A stretch of 64,000 bases of DNA, from positions 6,248-70,247 of the forward strand of contig JACPFM010000007.1 in the NCBI GenBank assembly GCA_016182965.1. The letters run 5' to 3'. The stretch comes from Deltaproteobacteria bacterium. Its GTDB lineage: Bacteria; Myxococcota_A; Polyangia; Polyangiales; JADJMO01. The notes under the pieces are model-generated. The model saw nothing but the letters and a program-made list of their open reading frames with translations. It was not told the origin of the DNA and ran no database searches. Positions 35,402 to 46,556 of this stretch are shown one piece after another. The first letter of the stretch is position 1, and each line of letters opens with the position of its first letter. Position numbers and translations under genes: made by a program.

Positions 35402-35950
35402 ATGCGACTCGCCGTACAGCCGCCGCGCCGCCAGCCGACCTGCCGGATCCCTCGCTACCCGGCGCTGCTCGCAGGGGCGCTCGTCGCGACCGCCGGTTGC
35501 AGGGGCTCGTCGAGCGCGGAGCCGATCGCGCCCGATCCCGGCACGGTCGCGCCGGCCGCCAGGCCGCACGTGAAGCCTCCCGCGGCCCCGACCTTCGCGG
35601 TCGACGACGAGCCGCTCGACATGAACGTCGGCTGCAAGGGCGACTGCCCCTCGCCGTTCGAGCTCGCGATTGGCCGCAAGGACCGGGCGCAGATCCAGGC
35701 GCGCGTCGATCACTGCGTGCGCGAAGCCGAGCGCAGCGCGCCGGTGCCGTCCGCGGAGTTCCTCGTTCGTTCCGAGGTGGCGGCGAGCGGGAAGGTCGTG
35801 AAGCCGGCGATCGATCCACAGCAGGGGAAGCTCTCGGCCGATGTGCAGAGCTGCGTCCTCGCGCTCGTGGAGAAGGCGCCGCTGACCGCGCCGCCGGGCG
35901 ATGCCGGCACGCGCCAGGTGCATGCGTACGTGAAGACCCACGCGAAGTAG
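35402..35950 (+). CDS. Lipoprotein, unknown
   Basis: A 182-residue protein. A basic n-region (MRLAVQPPRRQPTCRIPR) leads to a hydrophobic signal ending in LVATAGCRGSS (lipobox). A Pro/Ala-rich spacer precedes a small domain with a Cys pair (VGCKGDCPSPFELAIGRKD, HCVREAERS, VQSCVLALVEKAPL). The domain layout resembles the C-terminal part of myxobacterial proteins with TonB-like sequence organisation, but I do not assign a family. ATG 35402 is the only start that keeps the signal. Confidence 0.6.
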   Translation: MRLAVQPPRRQPTCRIPRYPALLAGALVATAGCRGSSSAEPIAPDPGTVAPAARPHVKPPAAPTFAVDDEPLDMNVGCKGDCPSPFELAIGRKDRAQIQARVDHCVREAERSAPVPSAEFLVRSEVAASGKVVKPAIDPQQGKLSADVQSCVLALVEKAPLTAPPGDAGTRQVHAYVKTHAK

Positions 35951-35978
35951 CCTCACGCGGAGCTCACCTTCGCACGGG

Positions 35979-37376
<1,398 letters not shown>

Positions 37377-37412
37377 GACTCGACAGTGTAGCCGTGCTAC
37401 GAGCCGCGCGCG

Positions 37413-38459
37413 ATGGGACTCGCCATAGTGGGCACCGGCCGCCACCTGCCGAAGGACGTGGCGACCAACGAAGATCTCTCGCGCATGATGGACACCACCG
37501 CCGAGTGGATCCACCAGCGCACGGGGATCACCGAGCGCCACTTCGCCGCCGAGGGCGAGGGCGTCAGCGATCTCGGCGCCGCGGCGGCCGAGCGCGCCAT
37601 CGCCGACGCGGGCCTGGTCGCCGAGGACGTCGACTACGTGATCATGTCGACCATGACGCCGGACTTCCACTTCCCCGGCCCGGCCGCGATGGTCGCGGCC
37701 AAGCTCGGCATCCCCGGCGTCCCCTGCCTCGACGTGCGCCAGCAGTGCGCCTCGTTCATCTATCAGCTGCAGCTCGCCAACGCGCTCCTGCTCTCGGGCG
37801 AGGCGAGCAAGATCGTCTTGATCGGCGCCGAGGCGCACGCCGGCTTCATGCCGTGGGAGGACTGGGACTACCTCTACGGGCGCGGCGGCACCCCGCCGTC
37901 GAAGGAGGCGTTCGAGCGCGCCTCGCGCCACCGCGGCCTGGCCATCCTCTTCGGCGACGGCGCGGGCGCGGTGGTGATCGAGAAGACCGAAGACGCGCGC
38001 GGCGTGGTCGGCATCGACGTGCACAGCGACGGGCGCGCGGCCGACTACATCCACATCCCGAGCGGGTTCACCAAGCGTCCCTACGCGCAGCGCGAGGACA
38101 TCGACCGGGACCTCCACATCCCGCGCATGCGCGGGATGCTGTTCAAGCAGGCCGTGACGCGCCTGCCCGAGAGCGTGCGCGCGCTGTGCGAACGCACCGG
38201 CACCGCGCTCGACGACGTCGATCTCTTCGTCGCCCACCAGGCCAACGACCGCATCAACGCCTCGGTGCGCGACGCGCTCGGCGTGCCGACCGCGAAGGTG
38301 CCGAGCAACATCGCCAAGCTCGGGAACACCTCGGCGGCGACCATCCCGATCCTGCTCGACGAGCTGAGCGAGCAGGGCCGCTTCCACGCGGGCATGCTCG
38401 TGTGCTTCCTCGCGCTCGGCGCGGGGCTGCACTGGGGCTCGGCGCTGCTGCGGACGTGA
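37413..38459 (+). CDS. 3-Oxoacyl-ACP synthase III-like enzyme
   Basis: A 348-residue thiolase-fold condensing enzyme. Catalytic triad is visible: Cys in VRQQCASFIYQL, His in LFVAHQANDRI and Asn in AKLGNTSAATIP. The N-terminus (AIVGTGRHLPKDVATNEDL) and the E-W-I-x-x-R-T-G-I segment are typical of FabH. It condenses an acyl starter with malonyl-ACP. Whether it serves general fatty-acid synthesis or a specialised acyl product is not resolved from this context. Divergent from the FHA activator. Confidence 0.9.
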   Translation: MGLAIVGTGRHLPKDVATNEDLSRMMDTTAEWIHQRTGITERHFAAEGEGVSDLGAAAAERAIADAGLVAEDVDYVIMSTMTPDFHFPGPAAMVAAKLGIPGVPCLDVRQQCASFIYQLQLANALLLSGEASKIVLIGAEAHAGFMPWEDWDYLYGRGGTPPSKEAFERASRHRGLAILFGDGAGAVVIEKTEDARGVVGIDVHSDGRAADYIHIPSGFTKRPYAQREDIDRDLHIPRMRGMLFKQAVTRLPESVRALCERTGTALDDVDLFVAHQANDRINASVRDALGVPTAKVPSNIAKLGNTSAATIPILLDELSEQGRFHAGMLVCFLALGAGLHWGSALLRT

Positions 38460-38544
38460 GCCTGCGCCGGGCGTCGTGCGTCTCGTCACGGTGGCCTTAG
38501 CTCAACCGTTGACGACCGAGAAAGAGCCGCGCTTCCATCAGCGG

Positions 38545-39417
38545 ATGCGCGCCTACCTCCCGCTGCTCGCCCTCCTGCTCTGCGCCGCGTGCTCGAAGAA
38601 GGAGCACGCCGAACCGACCGCCGAGGAGACCGCGCTGAAGAAGTCGACGGGCAAGAAGCTCACCGCCGAGGACGAGGCGAAGGCGGCCGCTTCGGCGGAG
38701 GAGCTCTCGAAGAAGAAGAAGAAGGCCGCCGAGGCCGCCGCGCCCGAGCGCACCAAGGTGCCGACCCTCGCCGAGTGGAACGCGGCCAAGGAGGTCGAGG
38801 CCAAGGGCAACGCCGTCGGCTGCGAGGTCAAGGAGGTGCGCGAGTGGGTGCGGGTCTCGTGCCGCAAGAAGAGCCCGGGCGGCGGCGATCCGAGCGGCGT
38901 CGCGATCGAGCGCGGTCGCAACAAGGAGACCTTCTCCTTCGTCGGCAAGGGGGTCACCAGCGTGGTGACGCCGCTCCTGCCCGGGACCGATCTGCTCGCG
39001 AAGTACTCGTGGAGCGACGTCGTCTACGCGGTCCGCATCGCGTGGAAGAAGGACGAAGGGCGGCCCGCCGCGTTCGCGCACTTCGTGAAGACCGATGATC
39101 GGCCGGAGAAGCCGCTCGGCGTCGCGACGTGCGACTGCTTCAAGAAGGTGAACAAGGGCGCGAGGTGCGACGACTCGGACGACAGGTGGATGATCGTCCA
39201 GCAGAACCCCTGGTGCGAGAGGTCGTTCGCCGGCGACTGCGAGACGATGATCGGCTGCGCGACCGGCGCGCCGTCGGCCAAGCCGAAGTGCCCGGCGGGC
39301 CACCTCGCGTCGATCGCCAACTACTGCCTGAAGATCTGCGAGACCGCCGCCGACTGCCCGAGCGGGTATACGTGCGACGAGTACCTCGACACGAAGGCCT
39401 GTTTCGAGAACGGCTGA
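38545..39417 (+). CDS. Lys/Ala-rich Cys-rich lipoprotein
   Basis: A 290-residue protein. Signal MRAYLPLLALLLCAACSKK has a lipobox (LLCAAC). A charged low-complexity segment rich in Lys, Glu and Ala (TALKKSTGKKLTAEDEAKAAASAEEL) separates it from a folded domain with ten or more Cys, including CDCFKKVNKGARCDDSDD, CERSFAGDCETMIGC and CLKICETAADCPSGYTC, the last resembling an EGF-like/Dickkopf-like module. Surface role likely. ATG 38545 chosen because the signal begins there; the ATG at 38476 adds a non-signal leader. Confidence 0.7.
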   Translation: MRAYLPLLALLLCAACSKKEHAEPTAEETALKKSTGKKLTAEDEAKAAASAEELSKKKKKAAEAAAPERTKVPTLAEWNAAKEVEAKGNAVGCEVKEVREWVRVSCRKKSPGGGDPSGVAIERGRNKETFSFVGKGVTSVVTPLLPGTDLLAKYSWSDVVYAVRIAWKKDEGRPAAFAHFVKTDDRPEKPLGVATCDCFKKVNKGARCDDSDDRWMIVQQNPWCERSFAGDCETMIGCATGAPSAKPKCPAGHLASIANYCLKICETAADCPSGYTCDEYLDTKACFENG

Positions 39418-39430
39418 CCGCGATCGCGAC

Positions 39431-39961
39431 CTACGCGATCGCCTTCAGCACGAACGACTCGAGATCGGGGTGCTCCTCGCGCGCGCGCAGCACCACGTCG
39501 GCCGGCCGCGGGAGCATCTCGACGCCGAGCTTCTCGCGCAAGAACGCGCGCAGCGCGACGGCGCGCGCGTCGCCTTCGGGCTGCGGCGGCTCCTCCTCCC
39601 AGTCGGTGAAGCCGAGGTCTTCGACGCCGTAGGCGAGGAGCCCGAGGAACTCGCGCGGGGTGCCCGCGAGGACGATGGTCTCGCCTTCGTTCCCGAGGAA
39701 CACCACCGGCGAGTCCGAGAGCGTGTCGCCGCGACGCCAGATGGCGAACAGCGCGCCGGTGCCGTCGCGACCGAAGGCGAAGAACTGACTCGCCGGTTCG
39801 GCGCGGTCGCTGAACCACGCGAGCATCGCCGACGCGCCGTCGTCGACCAGCTCCAGGTCGCCGGCGAGCGCGCCGTCGTGCGCGGCGGCGAAGTCGACGA
39901 GCGTCTCGATCTCGACCGGCAGCTTCTCGCCGGCGCGCAGGGCGTCTCGGAGCGAAGACAT
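39431..39961 (-). CDS. SUKH (SMI1/KNR4)-like protein
   Basis: A 176-residue cytoplasmic protein. The core FFAFGRDGTGALFAIWRRGDTLSDSPVVFLGNEGETIVLAGTPREFLGLLAYGVEDL matches the SUKH beta-sandwich pattern, with a G-D-x-x-G turn and a strand ending in aromatic residues. In many bacteria SUKH proteins are immunity partners of toxins, but no toxin gene is adjacent here, so an immunity role is not shown. Convergent with the 38545 gene. Confidence 0.6.
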   Translation of the reverse strand: MSSLRDALRAGEKLPVEIETLVDFAAAHDGALAGDLELVDDGASAMLAWFSDRAEPASQFFAFGRDGTGALFAIWRRGDTLSDSPVVFLGNEGETIVLAGTPREFLGLLAYGVEDLGFTDWEEEPPQPEGDARAVALRAFLREKLGVEMLPRPADVVLRAREEHPDLESFVLKAIA

Positions 39962-40065
39962 GCAACCAGCGTATCAGAGAACCTCCCGAACGCTCGTCGC
40001 GGGCCCCGGGGCGGTCACGTCGTCGAAACGGACACGCGCCCGGCCGGAGCCGTCGCGTACAGCGG

Positions 40066-40884
40066 CTACCAGAGGCGATCGCTCACCAGGCGGAGGCCGG
40101 CCGACGCCCACGCCTCCATCTGCGGCTTGCCCCAGAGGCCGCTGCCGCCCGTCGCATCGAGCTGGATGTTGTCGGACAGGATGAACCGGAACCCACCCTG
40201 CGCGGCGCCGCCACCGACCTCCGCGTATGGATCGCCGGTGAACGTCTCGAGGGCGAGGTTGACCGAGCGATACACGTGGATCTGCGTCCCCAGGCCCCAG
40301 GTGAAGCGAAGGCGCGCGTGTCGCTCGAGCTCCTGCGACGTGCGCGCGGAGGGCTCGGCGACCGCGGCGCCGGCGAGGCCGACGTTGGTGTGGACGAGGA
40401 CGTCATCCCTTCCGATCACCTGCGTCGCCGCGAGGTACGCGAAGCCACTGAGCGGCGCCTGGAAGCCGCCGAACCCGAACGGCAGGAAAGACCCGCCGAT
40501 GACGGCGACGCCGGGCCACTCGTTCGAGCGCGCCTCGTGGAGCAGGAGCTTCGCTTGCAGGAGCGGCGCGGCGAGCGAGTAGCGGTGGGTCTCGTCGTGG
40601 ATCGCGACGCCGTGGACCGCGCCGATCGAGAGCTCGAGGGGCGCGACCGGCCCGATCGCGGCGACCGTCCAGTGTTGCTGCGAGTGCTCATCCCACCGCG
40701 CCCATGACTCGATCTGGGCCTGGTGCTTGCCGACGACGCGCGCGTCGTCGGTGATGAACGGACGGACCGCGAAGGCGTTCGGCGCGCACGTGACGATGGC
40801 GACCCCGAGCAGGGCGAGCTCCGCGCGGCGGATCACGGGACGCCCGATAGCGGATCGGCCTGGCGTCGTCGAGCGACGGTTCAC
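40066..40884 (-). CDS. Outer-membrane beta-barrel-like protein
   Basis: A 272-residue protein. The signal ELALLGVAIVTCAPNAFA precedes a domain dominated by alternating strands and small loops (PFITDDARVVGKHQAQIESWARWDEHSQQHWTVAAIGPVAPLELSIGAVHG, GGSFLPFGFGGFQAPLSGFAYLAATQVI). The repeated aromatic-ended strands suggest a small barrel or beta-sandwich; the closing ASAGLRLVSDRLW is typical of an OMP end. No catalytic residues. Function not known. Confidence 0.6.
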   Translation of the reverse strand: MNRRSTTPGRSAIGRPVIRRAELALLGVAIVTCAPNAFAVRPFITDDARVVGKHQAQIESWARWDEHSQQHWTVAAIGPVAPLELSIGAVHGVAIHDETHRYSLAAPLLQAKLLLHEARSNEWPGVAVIGGSFLPFGFGGFQAPLSGFAYLAATQVIGRDDVLVHTNVGLAGAAVAEPSARTSQELERHARLRFTWGLGTQIHVYRSVNLALETFTGDPYAEVGGGAAQGGFRFILSDNIQLDATGGSGLWGKPQMEAWASAGLRLVSDRLW

Positions 40885-40926
40885 CCATTTCGCCTGCGCT
40901 CGGGTAGGCTCCGGCCCAGAGGGAAA

Positions 40927-43900
40927 ATGCGAGCACGCCAGGGGTGGGTGTGGCTGGGCCTTTTTGTCACGGGCTGTTCGACGCGCGGCGCCGAGTCGCT
41001 CGACGGTCGAGCGCGAACGGAGACGTCGCCGTCCGGCGTCGCGGCGACGGCGCAGCGATCCGCGGCCGACGCGCCGGCGATCGGAGCGCGTGGACGCGCC
41101 GTTCTGCAGCGCCTCGACGCCTTCCCCGCGCTATCGAACCGCCTCGGGCGGGGGGTCACGCTCGCGCACGACGCGCGCGGCTTCGGCTTCGATCGATCGA
41201 CGTCGCCGACGAAGATCGTCGCCGCCGGTGGCAGCGTCCTCACCGGCTTCGTCCCGCTGCGCGCCGACGGCGCGGTGCACGTCGCGCGCGGCGACCGGCC
41301 CGGCGTCTCGCTCGACGTCACGACCGCGCTGCGTCCCGTCGCGGGCGAGCGCGCCGACGGCGCGGTGATCTACCCCGACGCGGCGCTCGACGAGCACGTG
41401 CTGCAGGTGATGGACGGGATCCGCATCGAGGAGCTGCGCGTCCTCGAGAGCCCGCGCGCGGCCAGCGCGTTCAGCTGGACGTTGCGCCCCGGTCCCGCGG
41501 TGTCGACGGTGCGCCTGCGCGACGAGCGGGTGGAGGTGCTCGAGGGGACCGAGGTGCGCCTGATCAGCGAGCCCGTCGTCGCGTTCGACGCGAAGGACCA
41601 GCGGCGCCACGCGCAGCTGACGCTCACGAAGATCGACGATCACTACCGCCTCGAGGCGACCCTCGACACCCACGACCTCACCTACCCGGTCGTCCTCGAT
41701 CCCGGTTGGACGCGCACCTTCAACAAGATGTCGAGCACCCGCCTGCACACGAACGCGATCCCGCTGTCCGGCGGGAAGGTCGCCGTGTTCCCCGGCTGGC
41801 TGTCGTCGCTGACGGTCGACATCTACGACCCGGTCACCAACACGTTCTCCGCCGGTCCGCCGGCGAAGACCGCGCGCTTCAACGGCGGAGCGGTGAGGTT
41901 GGCCGGCGGCGACCAGGTCGTGCTGTACGGCGGGTTCTACGGGCCGTCGACCACGTGGGAGATCTGGGATCCGATCACGGGCTCGACCACGCCCGAGACG
42001 TTGGCCAACGGTATCGACGGCGTGATGAGCGTCGTGCTCGGCAGCGGCAAGATCTTCGCGATGCGCAACGGCAGCAACTTCGCCGCGCTCTACGACCCGC
42101 CGACGAAGACGTGGACCGCGCTGCCGACGATGGTGAACAGCCACGGCGGTGGCGCCGCGGTGCTGCTGAAGAGCGGCAAGGTCCTGATCACCGGCGGGTG
42201 CTGCAACACCGCGACCTCCGAGCTGTACGATCCGTCGCTCAACACGTTCGCGCCCACGGCCGGCATGCAGGGCGCCCGCAGCGGTCACTCGATGACGCTC
42301 TTGCCGAGCGGAAAGGTGCTCGTCGCCGGCAGCGACAGCAGCGGAACGGTGCAGGCCGAGCTCTTCGATCCGACGACCGCCACCTTCAGCAAGGTGACCG
42401 ACGTCCCCGGGTCCATCACCGACTCGCACCGGGCGATCACGTTGCCCGATGCGTCGGTCCTGCTCGTGAACGTCGACACGACGGGCACCGTGCTCAGGTA
42501 CACCGAGGGCACGGGCTGGGCGACCGAGGCGAAGCTCACCATGCGCCGCAACGATCCGGCGCTCGCCCTGCTCCCGGGCGGGCGCGTGCTCGCCGCGGGC
42601 GGCGAGTTCGGCAAGGTCGGCATCGACGAGAGCAGCAACACCGCGGAGGTGTGGGGTCCGCCGCCCAAGACGTGCACCAGCTCGACCGGGTGCGCGAGCG
42701 GCTTCTGCGTCGACGGCTACTGCTGCGACCGCGCGTGCGGCGAGCAGTGCTACGCGTGCGACGTCGCAGGTCGCGAGGGCTTCTGCTCGCCGGTCGACGG
42801 CGCGCCGCCGCACGGCACCCGCACGGTGTGCTCGCCGTACCTGAACTGCACCAACGGCAAGTGCGTCAGCGGCTGCGCGACGGCCGGCGACTGCGCCACC
42901 GGCATGGGCTGTCTGTACGGCACCTGCGCGACGAAGCTCGACAAGGGGGCCGCGTGCGTGAGCGGCACCGACTGCGCCTCCGGGTTCTGCATCGACGGCA
43001 CCTGCTGCGACGGCGCCTGCACCGACCAGTGCAAGGCGTGCGACAACGCCGGCAGCCTCGGGACGTGCAGCGACACCGCAGGCGCGCCGCACGGCACGCG
43101 GACCTCGTGCGCGCCCTACACCTGCGGCGGGGGCGCGTGCCTCACCGGGTGCACGAGCGACGCGCAGTGCCTCGCCGGCAACCGCTGCGACTCCGCCGGT
43201 ACGTGCGTGCCGACGCTCGCCAACGGCAAGGGCTGCACGCGGGCCAGCGAGTGCGCCAGCGGCTTCTGCGTCGACGGCTACTGTTGCAACGCCGCGTGCG
43301 ACACAGCATGTCGGACGTGCGCGAAGGCGGGCGCGCTCGGCACCTGCTCGCTCGTCGCCGCCGGCACGGCCGACCCCCGCAAGCTGTGCACCGGCGAGTG
43401 CGCGAGCGGCTGCGGCACGACCGGCTGCACCTACCGTGCGAACACCACGCCGTGCGGGCAGAGCTGCATCGGCTACCAGCTGACCAGCGGCGGACGCTGC
43501 AGCGGCACCAGCGAGGCGTGCACCGGCGCGTCGACGCTCGCGTGCGCCGGCGGGCTCGTCTGCGCCGACGGCAAGACGTGCAAGACCGCCTGCGCGACGG
43601 GCGCCGACTGCGTGTCCGGGTTCTGCGAGGGGGGCGCGTGCGTCTCCGCGCCGGCCGACGCGGGGGCCCCGGAGGCGTCCGTCGAGGCGGGCGCCGACGC
43701 GGGCGCCGATGCCGCTGCCGGCGACGCGAGCTCCCCCGACACGGCCGCCGGTGGAGACACCGCGCCGGCCGACGCACCCGCGACCGGGTACGACGCGACC
43801 GCCGACGCCCCCGCGCCGCCGATCGAGGCGACCCCCAAGCTGCCGGCCACGGTGCTGACCTGCACCAAGGGCACCGACTGCACCACCGGCTTCTGCGTCG

Positions 43901-44424
43901 AGGGCGTGTGCTGCGACTCGCCCTGCACCGATCGCTGCCACTCGTGCGCGCTCCTGAGCAACCCCGGCAAGTGCACCGTCGAGCCGATCGGCGTGGACCT
44001 GAAGCAGGAGTGCGGTCCGGCGTACACCTGCCTCGGCACCTGCAACGGCTCCGGCGAGTGCATCGGAGCGGGCGCCGGCACGCTGTGCGCGCGCAACCGC
44101 TGCACCGGTCCGAGCACCGGGGTCGGACCGGCGTACTGCGCGGCGCCGGGCGCGAAGTGCAACGCCGACGAGGGCGTGCCCTTCGACTGCTCGCCGTACG
44201 CGTGCGCGCCCGCCTTCGGCGCGTGCATGCAGGCGTGCGTCGGCTCGATGGACTGCGCCAACGGGTTCGTCTGCGACACCACCACCAAGACCTGCGTCGC
44301 ACCGGCGATCGAGGAGGACGGCGGCGGGTGCGCGCTCGCGCCGGCGGGGCGCGGCCGGTCGACGGCCGTGGCGCTGCTGCTCGGGGCGATCGTGCTCGCC
44401 GCGCGCCGGCGTCGGAGGGACTGA
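40927..44424 (+). CDS. Large Kelch-like/Cys-rich MYXO-CTERM surface protein
   Basis: A 1165-residue protein. The signal GWVWLGLFVTGCSTRGA resembles a lipobox (VTGC), then a Pro/Ala/Arg-rich head of about 250 residues. Kelch-like beta repeats follow (~270-570: SGGKVAVFPGWLSSLTVDIYDP, AGGDQVVLYGGFYGPSTTWEIWDP, LPSGKVLVAGSDSSG). From ~575 it is a long series of Cys-rich modules (TGCASGFCVDGYCCDRACGEQCYACD and repeats of that pattern), an Ala/Asp-rich linker, and a MYXO-CTERM end (GGGCALAPAGRGRSTAVALLLGAIVLAARRRRRD). Likely exported and fixed at the surface, perhaps in adhesion. ATG 40927 has a typical signal peptide. Confidence 0.85.
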   Translation: MRARQGWVWLGLFVTGCSTRGAESLDGRARTETSPSGVAATAQRSAADAPAIGARGRAVLQRLDAFPALSNRLGRGVTLAHDARGFGFDRSTSPTKIVAAGGSVLTGFVPLRADGAVHVARGDRPGVSLDVTTALRPVAGERADGAVIYPDAALDEHVLQVMDGIRIEELRVLESPRAASAFSWTLRPGPAVSTVRLRDERVEVLEGTEVRLISEPVVAFDAKDQRRHAQLTLTKIDDHYRLEATLDTHDLTYPVVLDPGWTRTFNKMSSTRLHTNAIPLSGGKVAVFPGWLSSLTVDIYDPVTNTFSAGPPAKTARFNGGAVRLAGGDQVVLYGGFYGPSTTWEIWDPITGSTTPETLANGIDGVMSVVLGSGKIFAMRNGSNFAALYDPPTKTWTALPTMVNSHGGGAAVLLKSGKVLITGGCCNTATSELYDPSLNTFAPTAGMQGARSGHSMTLLPSGKVLVAGSDSSGTVQAELFDPTTATFSKVTDVPGSITDSHRAITLPDASVLLVNVDTTGTVLRYTEGTGWATEAKLTMRRNDPALALLPGGRVLAAGGEFGKVGIDESSNTAEVWGPPPKTCTSSTGCASGFCVDGYCCDRACGEQCYACDVAGREGFCSPVDGAPPHGTRTVCSPYLNCTNGKCVSGCATAGDCATGMGCLYGTCATKLDKGAACVSGTDCASGFCIDGTCCDGACTDQCKACDNAGSLGTCSDTAGAPHGTRTSCAPYTCGGGACLTGCTSDAQCLAGNRCDSAGTCVPTLANGKGCTRASECASGFCVDGYCCNAACDTACRTCAKAGALGTCSLVAAGTADPRKLCTGECASGCGTTGCTYRANTTPCGQSCIGYQLTSGGRCSGTSEACTGASTLACAGGLVCADGKTCKTACATGADCVSGFCEGGACVSAPADAGAPEASVEAGADAGADAAAGDASSPDTAAGGDTAPADAPATGYDATADAPAPPIEATPKLPATVLTCTKGTDCTTGFCVEGVCCDSPCTDRCHSCALLSNPGKCTVEPIGVDLKQECGPAYTCLGTCNGSGECIGAGAGTLCARNRCTGPSTGVGPAYCAAPGAKCNADEGVPFDCSPYACAPAFGACMQACVGSMDCANGFVCDTTTKTCVAPAIEEDGGGCALAPAGRGRSTAVALLLGAIVLAARRRRRD

Positions 44425-44438
44425 TCTACGGTGTGCCG

Positions 44439-46509
44439 ATGCGCACCGCGAACACCCGCCTCCGGGCGCTCACCGTCGTCGCGCTCGTCGTCCTCGGTTG
44501 CCGCAAGCACCGCGCGACGATCACGCGCCCGAAGGCCGCGCCCTCGGTGCAGACCGTCTCCGCGGCCGGGCAGCGCACGTGCGTCGTGCACGACGCCCGG
44601 GTGAAGTGCTTCGGCCTCCTTGCGCCCGGCGCGGTGCGCCTCGAGCCGGTCGCCATCGCCGGCACCGAGGGCGCCGTCGCGGTCGCCGACGGGGGCGCGC
44701 GGGGGTGCGCGATCCTCGGCGATCGCAGCGTGCGCTGCTTCGAGGGCGAGGGCGCGGCCGTCGCGATCGCGGGGCTGCGCAGCGTGGCCCAGCTCGCGAT
44801 CGGCGCCGCGCACGCGTGCGCGCGCCTGGTCGACGGCCGCGTGTCCTGCTGGGGCGCGAACGCGAACGGCGAGCTCGGGCGCGGCGCCACCGTCGGCGCG
44901 GGCCCCGCGCCCGGCAGAGACGAGCGCCTCGCGTTCGTCCCCGGGCTCGGTTCGGTGATCGACCTCGCCACCGCGACCGAGGGCGCCGCGGTCACGTGCG
45001 CGGCGCGGAGCGACGGCGCGCTGTGGTGCTGGGGCGCCGGCGTCGGCGCGCGCCCGGTGAAGGTCGCGCTCGAGGGGCGCGCGCGCCGCGTCGCCGTCGG
45101 GCCGGATCAGGTGTGCGCCGTCTACGACGACGGACGGGTCGGCTGCTTCGCCCCGAGCGCGCGGCGTGCGAGCGTCGTCGCCGGCGTCGCGCGCGCGCGC
45201 GGTGGTCGTGGGCGCGACGGACCGCTGCGCGCTCGACGAGGCGGGGGAGATCGCCTGCTGGACGGCCGCCGACCCGATGCGACGTACGGTGGCGCACGAC
45301 GCGCTCGAGGTGTCGTCCTCCGCCGGGCACGCGTGCGCGCGCACGCGCGAGGGCCTCCTGTGCTGGGGCGACGACACGCACGGCCAGCTCGGCGACGGCG
45401 CGTCGGCCACGGCGCACGCCCTCGCGCGACCGCGTCGCGTCGCCGTCACGGCCGCGACGCCGCGGAGCCTCGTCCTCGGCGACTCGCTCGCCTGCGTGCT
45501 CGGCGACGAGGTGCGCTGCTGGTCTTCGCTCCCGCCCCGCGACGGCGCGCCCCCGCTCCCGACCGAGCCGACGATCGTCCCGGAGCTCGCCGACGCGCGC
45601 GCGCTCGCCCGCGGCCGCGATCACGCGTGCTTCTTCGACGCCGCCGGCGCGCTCGCCTGCTTCGGCCTCGCGCGGGCCGGGCAGCTCGGCACGGTGAGCG
45701 ACCAGTGGGCCATCGACACGCCGACGCGCGTCGCCGGCCTGCCGCCCGTCGTCGACGTCGTGGTCGGCGACGCCCACACCTGCGCGCGCACGGGCGGCGG
45801 CCAGGTCTGGTGCTTCGGATCGAACGCCGCGGGGGAGCTGGCGATCGGCACCACGTCGTTGGCGGTCCCGGTGCCCACGCGCTCCGCGGCGCTGCAGGGC
45901 GCGCGCGCGATCGCGCTCGGCGCGCAGCACGGCTGCGCCATCCTCGAGGGGGGCGCGGTGGCGTGCTTCGGCGCCAACAACGTCGGCCAGCTCGGCGATG
46001 GCCGCGGCGGCAAGGGGTCGAGCTCGGTCCCGCGCCCCACCGGGATCGAACGGGCGGTCGAGCTCGCGGTGGCCGGATCGCGCTCCTGCGCGCGCCTCGA
46101 GGACGGCGAGATCCGCTGCTGGGGTCAGCGCTTCGGCGGCGCGGCCGACGCCCACCCTGCCAAGGGCAAGACGTGGTTCGACGCGCCGATCGCCGTGGCG
46201 AGCGGGGCGATCTCCCTCGCCGTCGGCCGCGAGCACGCGTGCGCGGTGCGCACCGGAGGCGAGGTCGTGTGCCTCGGGTCCAACGAAGACGGGCAGTGCG
46301 GGCATCCGATGAGCGGACCGCTCGACGCGCCGCGGGTCGTCGCCGGCGTACCGGCGGCGCGTACGGTGTACGCCGGCGAGCGCACCTCGTGCGCGCGGAC
46401 CGTCACGGGCGAGGTCTGGTGCTGGGGCGCCGACGTCGTGGCGAGCAAATCCGGTGTCCCGGAGCGGGTTTCGCTCCACCGTGCCGTGCCGGTGCTCGCG
46501 CGGCTTTGA
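44439..46509 (+). pseudogene. RCC1-repeat lipoprotein, frame-broken
   Basis: ATG 44439 opens a lipoprotein signal (TVVALVVLGCRKHR). RCC1-type propeller blades follow, each with a central CWGxN-like turn (VSCWGANANGELGRGA, ALWCWGAGVGARP). At ~45190 the frame shifts within a run CGCGCGCGCG, and the rest (GLLCWGDDTHGQLGDGAS to VPVLARL, ending 46509) is in another frame. Removing two bases of the CG run restores GVARAVVVGATDRCAL, so slippage of the dinucleotide run is the simplest explanation. Intact, the protein would be about 690 residues with a dozen blades. Whether reads support the shift decides if this is phase variation or error. Confidence 0.8.
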
Positions 46510-46556
46510 CTTGCCGCAGCGCGCGCGCCGCGCAACGCATCCAACCCATCCGACCC

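Noticed and set aside
40944..44438. Plus-strand frame extending upstream of the RCC1 gene across the Kelch/Cys-rich gene
   Set aside because: Arg-rich shadow of the real gene in another frame; the RCC1 signal peptide at 44439 sets its start.
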